Shown: positions 7,834 to 14,396, numbered from the stretch's first letter. The stretch is DNA of 17,229 nucleotides from Actinomycetes bacterium (GCA_023451265.1 JAEYAG010000233.1:1-17229); one strand, 5' to 3'. Program-made: numbers and translations. The notes: generated by a model from the letters alone, not told the origin.

Positions 7834-9077
7834 CAGTTCTTGTCCTTCTTGATGTGTTCGGTCGTTGAGCGAGCGGAGCGAGACGAAACGTCGCCAGGTC
7901 CGTCGGCCCGTTTCGTCTCGTCGCTTCGCTCCTCGCTCAACGACCGGTGACTGACGACCAGGTCGCGGAACCGGTCGAAGAGATAGTTGGCGTCGTGCGG
8001 GCCGGCGGCCGCCTCGGGGTGGTACTGCACGCTGAACGCGGGGATGTCGAGGGCGCGCAGGCCCTCCACGACGTTGTCGTTGAGCCCGATGTGGCTCACC
8101 TCGACGCGGCCGTAGCCGTTCGGCGAGTCCACTTCACCCTCGAGCGGCGCGTCGACGGCGAAGCCGTGATTGTGCGCCGTGATCTCCACGCGCCCGGTCT
8201 GCTTGTCGAGCACCGGCTGGTTGATGCCGCGGTGGCCGAACGGCAGCTTGTAGGTGCCGAACCCGAGGGCACGGCCGAGCAGCTGGTTGCCGAAGCAGAT
8301 GCCGAAGAACGGCAGACCTCGGTCGAGCACACCCCGCAGCAGCGTGACGTGGTCGTCGGATGCCGCGGGGTCGCCGGGTCCGTTGGAGTAGAACACCGCG
8401 ACGGGGTCGATCGCGAGGACCTCCTCGATCGTCGCGCTCTGTGGCAGCACGTGCACGTCGAAGCCGCGGTCGGCGAGGTTCTCGATCGTCGCCTGCTTGA
8501 CGCCGAGGTCGAGTACCGCGAGGGCGCCGAGGCGCTCGCCGCGCGCCGGCGTGACCTCGACGCTCGCGACCGACACCGCGGCGGACAGGTTCTGTCCGGC
8601 CATCCGCGGCGCCTCGCGCACCTGGCGCAGCTGCTCCTCGGCATCCAGCGTCGCGGCTTCGCCGGAGAACACTCCCCCGCGCATCGAGCCGGCCGAGCGC
8701 AGCACGCGCGTGACGGCGCGCGTGTCGATGCCGGAGATGCCGACGATGCCGTCGCGGGTGAGGGCGTCGTCGAGCGACTCCTCGGAGCGCCAGTTCGACA
8801 CGACGCGCGAGGGGTCGCGGACGATGTACCCGGCGACCCAGATGCGGCGCGATTCGACGTCTTCGCTGTTCATGCCGGTGTTGCCGATGTGCGGCGCGGT
8901 CTGCAGCACGATCTGGCCCGCGTAGGACGGGTCGGTGAGGGTCTCCTGGTAACCGGTCATGCCGGTCGCGAAGACGACTTCGCCGAGCGTCGTGCCGCGC
9001 GCGCCGTAGGCGCGGCCGGGGTGGCGGGAGCCGTCTTCGAGGACGAGGACGGCGGGGTCGGTGGTGAAGGAGGTCAT
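7833..9077 (-). CDS. carA: Carbamoyl phosphate synthase small (glutaminase) subunit with a repeat-derived C-terminal tail
   Basis: Class I glutamine amidotransferase subunit that hydrolyses glutamine and passes ammonia to CarB. The protein is 414 residues. The N-terminal CPSase small-subunit domain contains ATGMTGYQETLTDPSYAGQI. The amidotransferase domain has the nucleophile in FFGICFGNQ (Cys261) and the His353/Glu355 pair in SVQYHPEA. The expected end is near FDRFRDLVVSH (377). Residues 378-406 are encoded by an 86-bp imperfect palindrome (7860-7945). The remaining EHIKKDKN contains the carB ribosome binding site. The extra tail is basic, Ser/Arg rich and unlike the rest of the protein. The ATG at 9077 overlaps the stop of the preceding membrane-protein gene (ATGA). 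Confidence 0.97.
   Translation of the reverse strand: MTSFTTDPAVLVLEDGSRHPGRAYGARGTTLGEVVFATGMTGYQETLTDPSYAGQIVLQTAPHIGNTGMNSEDVESRRIWVAGYIVRDPSRVVSNWRSEESLDDALTRDGIVGISGIDTRAVTRVLRSAGSMRGGVFSGEAATLDAEEQLRQVREAPRMAGQNLSAAVSVASVEVTPARGERLGALAVLDLGVKQATIENLADRGFDVHVLPQSATIEEVLAIDPVAVFYSNGPGDPAASDDHVTLLRGVLDRGLPFFGICFGNQLLGRALGFGTYKLPFGHRGINQPVLDKQTGRVEITAHNHGFAVDAPLEGEVDSPNGYGRVEVSHIGLNDNVVEGLRALDIPAFSVQYHPEAAAGPHDANYLFDRFRDLVVSHRSLSEERSDETKRADGPGDVSSRSARSTTEHIKKDKN
7860..7945. repeat. 86-bp imperfect palindrome inserted in the 3' end of carA
   Basis: The left arm (7860-7890) and right arm (7909-7945) are inverted copies. They share 14 outer bases, GGTCGTTGAGCGAG, and 11 inner bases, GAGACGAAACG, with different short middles, around an 18-base loop. 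The arms match the left arms of the two elements at 12554 and 12679, so the three belong to one family. The element is read through without a stop in the carA frame and supplies codons 378-406. It resembles a REP-like or small non-autonomous palindromic element. I recall this sequence type as common in Microbacteriaceae genomes, but did not check. Confidence 0.85.
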
Positions 9078-9592
9078 GCGTCGGTTCCCGTCGGGGTAGT
9101 GGAAGTCGAGGCGGGCAGGATGGCGGCGATCGCCGCCGCGAGCGCGCGGGCGGAGCCGTCCTGCGGGCGGAGGTAGCTGTCGACGAGTGTGTCGCCGGCG
9201 CGCCAGGTCAGGCGGACGAGGCCGCCGGGCTCGACGACGCGGTCGATCGCGACGGTCGCGAGCTCCACCTCGGCGATGCGGGCGGTCTCGAGGAACAGCC
9301 GGGGCTGGCCGGTGAGGTCCAGCGCGACGCCGAGGTCGGTGATGGTGATGTCGACGCGGGAGCGGAAGCCGAGGCCCCGGATCGCGAGTCGCTCGAGCGG
9401 CTCGCCGTGGCGGGTCGTGGCCACGTACAGCCCGGAGGCGCGTTCACGCTCCACGGCGGCGGCCGGCGCCTCGCCGAACGGCGCGGCGAGGCCGGCGTCG
9501 CGGCGGGCGCGTCGTCGCCAGGCGATGACGCCGAGCGCGAGCAGCACGATCGCGACGGCGATCATGACGATCATGGCGCCCTCGCGGGTCAT
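9074..9592 (-). CDS. Conserved single-span membrane protein of the pyr operon, PH-like domain
   Basis: A 172-residue protein of unknown function. Residues 7-25 form a clear hydrophobic segment (IVMIAVAIVLLALGVIAW), followed at once by RRRARR, so by the positive-inside rule the soluble part should be cytoplasmic. Residues ~50-165 look beta-rich (GLYVATT, RVDITITDLGVALDL, RLFLETARIAEVEL, GLVRLTWRAGDTLVDSYL), consistent with a small PH-like barrel, and end in a helix (ARALAAAIAAIL). It overlaps pyrC and carA by four bases on each side (ATGA junctions). A gene of similar size and type lies between pyrC and carA in mycobacteria (Rv1382 in M. tuberculosis, from memory), so its position is conserved. 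It might tether or sense something for the pathway, but nothing in the sequence shows a catalytic site. Confidence 0.85.
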   Translation of the reverse strand: MTREGAMIVMIAVAIVLLALGVIAWRRRARRDAGLAAPFGEAPAAAVERERASGLYVATTRHGEPLERLAIRGLGFRSRVDITITDLGVALDLTGQPRLFLETARIAEVELATVAIDRVVEPGGLVRLTWRAGDTLVDSYLRPQDGSARALAAAIAAILPASTSTTPTGTDA

Positions 9593-10959
9593 GCGCGCAC
9601 CCCCGCCGTCATCTCGGGCGCCACGACGGCGTCTTCGACGGTCGCCGCGCCCCGGAAGAGCGTCCAGCGCACCTCGCCGGGGAGTTCGCGCCCGAGGTAG
9701 GGCGAGTTCACGCTGCGGCCGTGGAGGTCGCCACGGGCGAAGGTGCGCACCGGGGCGGGGTCGTACAGGGTGAAGGATGCCGGGGCGCCCGCCTCGAGCG
9801 GCGTGCCGGCGCCGCTGAGCCGGCCGATGCGAGCCGGTGTGGCCGACATCACGCGTGCGACGTCGTCCCACGTCAGCATCCCGGTCTCGACCATGGCCTG
9901 GTGCACGACGCGCAGGGCCGACTCGAGCCCGACCATGCCGTTGGCGGCGGCCTGCCACTCGCACGACTTGCTCTCGTCGGGGTGCGGCGCGTGGTCGGTC
10001 GCGACGATATCGATCGTGCCGTCGGCGAGGCCTTCGCGCACCGCCTGCACGTCCTCGTCACGGCGCAGCGGCGGGTTCACCTTGAAGCGCGCGTCGTAGC
10101 CGCGGACAAGCTCTTCGGTCAGCAGCAGGTGGTGCGGCGTGACCTCGGCCGTGACGTCGACGCCGCGCTTCTTGGCCCAGCGGATGATGTCGACCGAGCC
10201 TGCCGTGGACAGGTGGCACACGTGCAGGCGCGAGCCGACGTGCTCGGCGAGCAGCACGTCGCGGGCGATGATCGACTCCTCCGCGACGGCCGGCCAGCCG
10301 GCGAGGCCCAGCTCCGCCGAGACGGTGCCCTCGTTCATCTGGGCGCCCTCGGTCAGCCGCGGGTCCTGTGCGTGCTGGGCGACGACGCCGTCGAACGCCT
10401 TCACGTACTCCAGCGCCCGGCGCATGATGAGCGGGTCGAAGACGCAGAAGCCGTCGTCGCTGAAGACGCGGACGCGAGCGCGCGACGAGGCCATGGCGCC
10501 GAGTTCGGCGAGGCGCTCCCCCTTCTGCCCGACGGTGACGGCGCCGATCGGCTGCACGTGCACGTAGCCGGCGGCCTCGCCGAGGGCGAGCTCCTGCTCC
10601 ACGACGCCAGCGGTATCGGCGACCGGCGAGGTGTTGGGCATGGCGAAGACGGTCGTGTAGCCGCCGGCCGCGGCCGCGCGCGACCCGGTGAGGATCGTCT
10701 CGGAGGCTTCGTACCCGGGCTCGCGCAGGTGCGTGTGCAGGTCGACGAGGCCGGGCAGGGCGATGAGGCCGTCGGCATCCACGATGCGCGCACCGGCGCG
10801 GCTGAGGCCGGTGCCGACCTCGGCGATGATGCCGTCTTCGACGATGAGGTCCGCGGCATCCGTGCCGTTGAGCTTCGCGCCGCGGATCAGATACGCAGTT
10901 CCTTGTGCCGGTCCCTGAGCCTGTCGAAGGGTGGTCCCTGAGCCTGTCGAATGGGTCAT
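9589..10959 (-). CDS. pyrC: Dihydroorotase, class I, with a repeat-derived N-terminal extension
   Basis: Cyclises N-carbamoyl-aspartate to dihydroorotate. The protein is a 456-residue amidohydrolase with metal-binding HTHLREPG (His75, His77), substrate-contact FAMPNTSP, later metal ligands in HVCHLST and EVTPHHLLL, and catalytic ATDHAPH. The ATG at 10959 overlaps the pyrB stop in an ATGA junction, which supports it as the operon's native start. Codons ~3-17 are encoded by two direct copies of a 19-base repeat (10910-10951), giving the peptide STGSGTTLRQAQGPAQG before the family-like sequence YLIRGAKL begins. The N-terminus therefore appears to have been lengthened by insertion without loss of frame. 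No other start looks better. Confidence 0.96.
   Translation of the reverse strand: MTHSTGSGTTLRQAQGPAQGTAYLIRGAKLNGTDAADLIVEDGIIAEVGTGLSRAGARIVDADGLIALPGLVDLHTHLREPGYEASETILTGSRAAAAGGYTTVFAMPNTSPVADTAGVVEQELALGEAAGYVHVQPIGAVTVGQKGERLAELGAMASSRARVRVFSDDGFCVFDPLIMRRALEYVKAFDGVVAQHAQDPRLTEGAQMNEGTVSAELGLAGWPAVAEESIIARDVLLAEHVGSRLHVCHLSTAGSVDIIRWAKKRGVDVTAEVTPHHLLLTEELVRGYDARFKVNPPLRRDEDVQAVREGLADGTIDIVATDHAPHPDESKSCEWQAAANGMVGLESALRVVHQAMVETGMLTWDDVARVMSATPARIGRLSGAGTPLEAGAPASFTLYDPAPVRTFARGDLHGRSVNSPYLGRELPGEVRWTLFRGAATVEDAVVAPEMTAGVRA
10910..10955. repeat. Two direct copies of a 19-base repeat at the start of pyrC
   Basis: GGTCCCTGAGCCTGTCGAA occurs at 10910-10928 and again, identically, at 10933-10951, a 23-base period. 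Each copy is followed by a G-rich tail (GGGT or TGGGT). The pair begins four bases after the pyrC start codon and is translated as part of the PyrC N-terminus (LRQAQGP). It is unrelated in sequence to the palindromes at 7860, 12554 and 12679. I recall similar CTTCGACAGGCTCAGGG repeats as dispersed elements in high-GC genomes, but this was not checked here. Confidence 0.85.
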
Positions 10960-11909
10960 TGGGCGTCCTCCTCTTGTCCCGCCAGCAGCAGGTACAGCGC
11001 CGCCATGCGGACCGAGACGCCGTTCGCGACCTGTTCGAGCACGGTCGAGCGCGGGGAATCGGCGGCGTCGGCGGAGATCTCCAGCCCTCGGTTCATGGGA
11101 CCGGGGTGCATGACAATGCTACCTTCCGGCAGGGCGGCCAGCCGCGCCGCGTCGAGGCCCCAGCGCCGCGAATACTCCCGTTCAGTGGGGAAATACGCGG
11201 CGTTCATGCGCTCCAGCTGGATGCGGAGCATCATGACGGCGTCGGGGGCGGCGGCGATCGCCGCGTCGAGGTCGTACTCGATCCGCACCGGCCAGCCGCT
11301 GACGTCCTGCGGGATGAGCGTCGGCGGGGCGACGAGCGTCACCTCGGCGCCGAGCGTGCGCAGCAGCCACACGTTCGACCGCGCCACGCGCGAGTGCAGC
11401 ACGTCGCCGACGATCGTGACGCGGATGCCGCTGAGGTCCCGCCCACGGCTGTCGTCGCCGAACCGACGCTTGCGGATCGTGAACGCGTCCAGCAGGGCCT
11501 GCGTCGGGTGCTCGTGCGTCCCGTCGCCGGCGTTGACGACACCGGCGGTGATCCAGCCGCTCGATGCGAGGGTGTGCGGGGCGCCGGAGGCGCCGTGGCG
11601 GATGACCACGGCATCCGCCCCCATCGCCTGCAGCGTCTGCGCGGTGTCCTGCAGCGACTCCCCCTTGCTGACGGAGGAGCCTTTCGCGGAGAAGTTGATG
11701 ACGTCGGCGGAGAGGCGCTTGGCGGCCGCCTCGAACGAGATGCGGGTGCGGGTGGAGTCCTCGAAGAAGAGGTTCACGATCGTCTTGCCGCGCAGGGTCG
11801 GGAGCTTGCGCACCTCGCGGGACTGCGTGTCGCGCATCTCCTCGGCGACGTCGAGGATGCGGAGGGCATCGTCGCGGGAGAGCGTCTGGGTGTCGAGGAG
11901 GTGCCTCAT
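10956..11909 (-). CDS. pyrB: Aspartate carbamoyltransferase catalytic subunit
   Basis: Condenses carbamoyl phosphate with aspartate, the committed step of pyrimidine synthesis. The 317-residue length fits the catalytic chain. The carbamoyl-phosphate motif FFEDSTRTRISFE (residues 48-60, STRTR at 52-56), the mobile-loop SSVSKGES (78-85) and HPTQALLDAFTI (134-145) are intact. No regulatory-chain gene (pyrI) is present, so control probably rests on PyrR and on CarB allostery. The ATG at 11909 overlaps the pyrR stop by four bases (ATGA), so translation is probably coupled to pyrR. Confidence 0.98.
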   Translation of the reverse strand: MRHLLDTQTLSRDDALRILDVAEEMRDTQSREVRKLPTLRGKTIVNLFFEDSTRTRISFEAAAKRLSADVINFSAKGSSVSKGESLQDTAQTLQAMGADAVVIRHGASGAPHTLASSGWITAGVVNAGDGTHEHPTQALLDAFTIRKRRFGDDSRGRDLSGIRVTIVGDVLHSRVARSNVWLLRTLGAEVTLVAPPTLIPQDVSGWPVRIEYDLDAAIAAAPDAVMMLRIQLERMNAAYFPTEREYSRRWGLDAARLAALPEGSIVMHPGPMNRGLEISADAADSPRSTVLEQVANGVSVRMAALYLLLAGQEEDAQ

Positions 11910-12445
11910 GACTCGATCGTCACCTCTTCGATGCCGTCCACCTCGGCGAGGTGCACGTTGACGCGCTCGCTGCGGGCGCTCGGCAGGTTCTTGCCGACGA
12001 AGTCGGGGCGGATCGGCAGCTCGCGGTGACCGCGGTCGACGAGGATCGCCAGGCGCACCGCGGCCGGGCGGCCGATGTCGTTCAGGGCGTCGAGGGCGGC
12101 GCGGATCGAACGCCCCGAGAACAGCACGTCGTCCACGAGCACGACCGTCCTGCCGTCGATCCCGCCGGCGGGGATCTGCGTCGGCTGCGGCGTGCGTGTG
12201 GGGTTGCGGTGCAGGTCGTCGCGGTACATCGTGACGTCGAGCGCTCCGACGGGGACGCCGACGCCGGCGATGTCGGCGAGCAGCCCGCCGATGCGGTTCG
12301 CGAGAGTGACGCCGCGCGTGGGGATGCCGAGGAGGACGAGGTCCCGGGGGCCCTTGTTGGACTCGAGGATCTCGTGGGAGATCCGAGTCAGAGCGCGTGC
12401 GATATCAGCGTCGTGCATCACGGTGCGCGTGGTACCGGTGCTCAT
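11906..12445 (-). CDS. pyrR: Pyrimidine operon regulator PyrR / uracil phosphoribosyltransferase-like
   Basis: UMP-sensing RNA-binding regulator of pyr mRNA, often with weak uracil phosphoribosyltransferase activity. The 179-residue protein has the type I phosphoribosyltransferase fold, with the PRPP loop VVLVDDVLFSGRSIRAALDA (101-120) and an early GIPTRGV (40-46). I chose the ATG at 12445 (MSTGTTRTVMHDADIARAL) because GGGAG lies six bases upstream. An upstream in-frame ATG at 12469 would place an Arg-rich octapeptide in front and start inside the RNA-binding loop. It is first in the operon, directly behind a candidate PyrR-binding hairpin, so it probably controls itself and everything downstream. 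Confidence 0.96.
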   Translation of the reverse strand: MSTGTTRTVMHDADIARALTRISHEILESNKGPRDLVLLGIPTRGVTLANRIGGLLADIAGVGVPVGALDVTMYRDDLHRNPTRTPQPTQIPAGGIDGRTVVLVDDVLFSGRSIRAALDALNDIGRPAAVRLAILVDRGHRELPIRPDFVGKNLPSARSERVNVHLAEVDGIEEVTIES

Positions 12446-12451
12446 CCGCCG

Positions 12452-12476
12452 CTCCCTTCTCCGCCTCACAGGACGG
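12452..12476 (-). promoter_or_regulatory. pyrR: PyrR RNA-binding loop abutting the pyrR Shine-Dalgarno
   Basis: On the transcript strand 12474-12463 reads GUCCUGUGAGGC, which matches the RUCCNGNGAGGY core of the known PyrR-binding loop. Its stem forms with CCG (12476-12474, also 12475 C) against CGG (12463-12461). The CC/GG pairs then close a UGUGA loop with an unpaired U, the usual geometry. Ribosome binding sequence AGAAGGGAG (12460-12452) begins one base after the stem, with the ATG at 12445. No terminator is seen between the loop and pyrR. This arrangement fits translational repression, as reported for mycobacterial PyrR, and not the transcription attenuation of Bacillus. Confidence 0.75.
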
Positions 12477-12553
12477 TGTTAAAGGTTGCTGTGGTTCCGC
12501 CTCCCACCCTACCCGACCGGTGCAGGTGGCTGGTCTCGATACGCCTCCGCGCC

Positions 12554-12658
12554 GGTCGTTGAGCGAGCGAGGAACGAGCGAGACGAAACGTCGCAAGCTG
12601 TTCCTGGGAGGGTTGCGGCGTTTCGTCTCGGTCGCTGGCGCTCCCTCGCGGGGCGACC
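12554..12658. repeat. Imperfect palindromic element, copy 1, upstream of the pyr operon
   Basis: The left arm 12554-12590 starts GGTCGTTGAGCGAGCGAGG and ends GAGCGAGACGAAACG. The right arm 12619-12658 starts CGTTTCGTCTCGGTCGCTGG and ends GCGGGGCGACC. The arms pair best at the outer GGTCG/CGACC and inner CGAGACGAAACG ends and only loosely in the middle. The 28-base loop contains its own CGCAA/TTGCG pairing. The left arm is identical over 37 bases to that of copy 2 and shares most of its sequence with the carA element. Confidence 0.85.
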
Positions 12659-12678
12659 GTGGAGAGGACCGCCCCCCC

Positions 12679-12782
12679 GGTCGTTGAGCGAGCGAGGAAC
12701 GAGCGAGACGAAACGTCGCAAGCTGTCTCCGGAAGGGTGCGGCGTTTCGTCTCGGTCGCTGGCGCTCCCTCGCGGGGCGACC
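12679..12782. repeat. Imperfect palindromic element, copy 2, upstream of the pyr operon
   Basis: Left arm 12679-12715 and right arm 12743-12782 repeat copy 1 with a 125-base period for the left arm and 124 for the right. Both arms are identical to copy 1. The 27-base loop starts the same (TCGCAAGCTGT) but then differs (CTCCGGAAGGGTGCGG). The identical arms and divergent loop suggest either duplication followed by loop drift, or two independent insertions of close relatives. The 20-base spacer between the copies is C-rich. Confidence 0.85.
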
Positions 12783-12809
12783 GGTGGGTCCGGCGGCGCG
12801 GGCCCGCGG

Positions 12810-14369
12810 TCAGCCGGCGGGGGTGGTTTCGACGATGCGCTCGGCGCGGATCGGGTGCCCCGGCGTGGTGAGGCACTTGCCGCTGGCGAGGTCCCACTTC
12901 CAGTCGTGCAGGGCGCAGGTCAGCACGCCGTCCTCGATCTTGCCGGTCTTGGTGAGATCGGCGCGCAGGTGCGGGCAGCGGCGCTGCAGCATCCAGCCGT
13001 CGATCTCGGCATCCTCGGTCTGATCGGACTGCTCGGCGTACCAGTTCTCGACGTACTCGATGCGGTCGCGGGACAGGCACTTCAGGAACGTCGTCAGGAA
13101 CTCGTTGAACTTGCCCGAACGGCCCACCTCGAACTGCATCGACAGGAAGATCGAGTTCGACCAGTCGATCTCGTGGTCGCGGATGTTCGTCGAGACGAGA
13201 TCGGCGGGGATCGTGTACCAGTAGATGCAGTCCTCCCCCGCGTACTCGCGCACCTTCGCCTTCGGGAAGTCCACGACCATGTCGAGCTCTCCGATGCGGA
13301 AGCGCACATTGCCGCCGACGCCGGTGCGGATCGTGCGCGCACGGCGCAGCAGCGGCTCCCACCACTCCTTGATCGCGGCGAGCATCTCGTCGGGCGCGAT
13401 GACCTCGGCGCGCGTCGCGATCTCGGCGATGACCTCGTCCTGACGGCTGTCCCGCTGCTCGGCGAGGTAGTCCCACTTGTCGTCGAACACCCAGTCGATC
13501 TCGTCCTGCGAGTACAACGTCTGCGTGACCTCGATCGCGCCGTCGGTGAGGTCCACCTGCGTGCCGGGAACGAACTCGTGCCCCTTCTGGTCCGGACGCT
13601 CGGCCCGCATGTGCGCGAGGAACTGGCGCTGATCGGTGAAGATCGAGTCGTTCTCGAGCCCCAGGCCGTTGAAGCGGAAGAGGTCCTCGCGCAGGAACAT
13701 CGGCGGCCCCGCCATGGGGAACACGTGCTCGGCATCCACCTTCTCGATGTAGTACATCGCGCGCTTGTTCTGCGCGTCGCGCTTGAGCTGGGCGAAGTGC
13801 TGCTTGGAGTCCTGCGGCAGGTCGTAGACCATCGGCCACCAGATGGCTCCCGAGACCTGCGTGAAGTACGCGTCGGGCTTGCTGAAGCTCATCAGCCTCT
13901 CGAGATCCAGCGGGTGCGAGTCGTTCTGGTTCAGGATGCTGGCGGTGCCGTCGTCGACGCTGAGCGACGAGTCTCCGATGGGGCCGTCGCTGGGCGCGCG
14001 CAGCGGCGTCACCATGATCTTCAGGCCGCCCGGGTACTCCAGCGGGACCCCCGCCTGCGTGTAGACGATGTTGTCGTAGCCGAGCGCGCGGATGTCGACC
14101 TCGAGATCGTCCGTCGGGTACTCCGGCAGCAGGACAGCGATGTCCTTCGGCACATAGCGCTCCAGCAGCCGCGGGTCGAAGTGGTCGCGGTGGCGGTGCG
14201 AGATGTAGAGGAAGTCGGCCTTGCCGAACCGCTCCCAGTCCAGGCCCCGGTTGTCGGGGAAGGGGAACCACGACCCGAAGAAGCTCGGCCCGATCACGGG
14301 GTCGCAGAGGATGCTGCCGCCGGTCGTCTCGATGAACATGCCGGCGTGGCCGAGACCCGTGATCCGCAT
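12810..14369 (-). CDS. Metallo-beta-lactamase fold protein with C-terminal Rieske [2Fe-2S] domain
   Basis: Function unknown. The 519-residue protein joins two domains. Residues ~1-230 form a UlaG-like metallo-beta-lactamase fold with the metal motif HRHRDH (58-63), preceded by DPVIGPSFFGSWFPFP. Residues ~455-519 form a Rieske domain with Cys465-Pro-His467, 17 residues, then Cys485-Ala-Leu-His488, the complete cluster ligand set. The middle (~230-455) is alpha/beta with many Asp, Glu and Trp. CMP-N-acetylneuraminate hydroxylase combines the same two folds in the opposite order, with Rieske first. From memory, M. tuberculosis Rv3818 has a similar layout. There is no signal peptide, so it should be cytoplasmic, and no sialic-acid gene is nearby. 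An oxygenase or redox hydrolase role is an inference. The ATG at 14369 has AGGAGG four bases upstream. Confidence 0.85.
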   Translation of the reverse strand: MRITGLGHAGMFIETTGGSILCDPVIGPSFFGSWFPFPDNRGLDWERFGKADFLYISHRHRDHFDPRLLERYVPKDIAVLLPEYPTDDLEVDIRALGYDNIVYTQAGVPLEYPGGLKIMVTPLRAPSDGPIGDSSLSVDDGTASILNQNDSHPLDLERLMSFSKPDAYFTQVSGAIWWPMVYDLPQDSKQHFAQLKRDAQNKRAMYYIEKVDAEHVFPMAGPPMFLREDLFRFNGLGLENDSIFTDQRQFLAHMRAERPDQKGHEFVPGTQVDLTDGAIEVTQTLYSQDEIDWVFDDKWDYLAEQRDSRQDEVIAEIATRAEVIAPDEMLAAIKEWWEPLLRRARTIRTGVGGNVRFRIGELDMVVDFPKAKVREYAGEDCIYWYTIPADLVSTNIRDHEIDWSNSIFLSMQFEVGRSGKFNEFLTTFLKCLSRDRIEYVENWYAEQSDQTEDAEIDGWMLQRRCPHLRADLTKTGKIEDGVLTCALHDWKWDLASGKCLTTPGHPIRAERIVETTPAG

Positions 14370-14396
14370 GGAACCTCCTGTGTCGAACAGCTGTCG

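Larger units (their letters stand above)
12446..12809. other. 364-bp gap between the Rieske/MBL gene and pyrR
   Basis: No gene is supported here. From the pyrR side it holds the PyrR-binding loop and ribosome binding site (12446-12480), then about 70 bases that must contain the pyr promoter if it is local. A weak TAGGGT lies near 12507-12512 on the minus strand, without a convincing -35. Two tandem palindromes (12554-12658 and 12679-12782) follow, and a short GC palindrome (CCGCGGGCCCGCG, around 12795-12810) lies at the stop of the upstream gene. The stretch 12531-12551 (GGTCTCGATACGCCTCCGCG) may be a remnant of another dispersed repeat. Long stems here could end transcription from the upstream gene, but no U-tract is visible. 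Confidence 0.6.

Noticed and set aside
4906..7950. A plus-strand open frame of more than 1000 codons opposite carB and the end of carA
   Set aside because: It is the antisense shadow of carB in GC-rich DNA. The translation is dominated by Arg, Asp, Gly and Val with no domain, while the minus strand encodes a full, conserved CarB.
12446..12540. Bacillus-type PyrR attenuator (antiterminator and terminator) in the pyr leader
   Set aside because: The binding loop is present but no terminator stem with a U-tract lies between it and pyrR. The loop abuts the ribosome binding site, which fits translational control better.
12554..12782. Possible CRISPR array
   Set aside because: Only two units, each a long imperfect palindrome with a 125-base period. 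There are no short identical repeats with unique spacers and no cas genes nearby.
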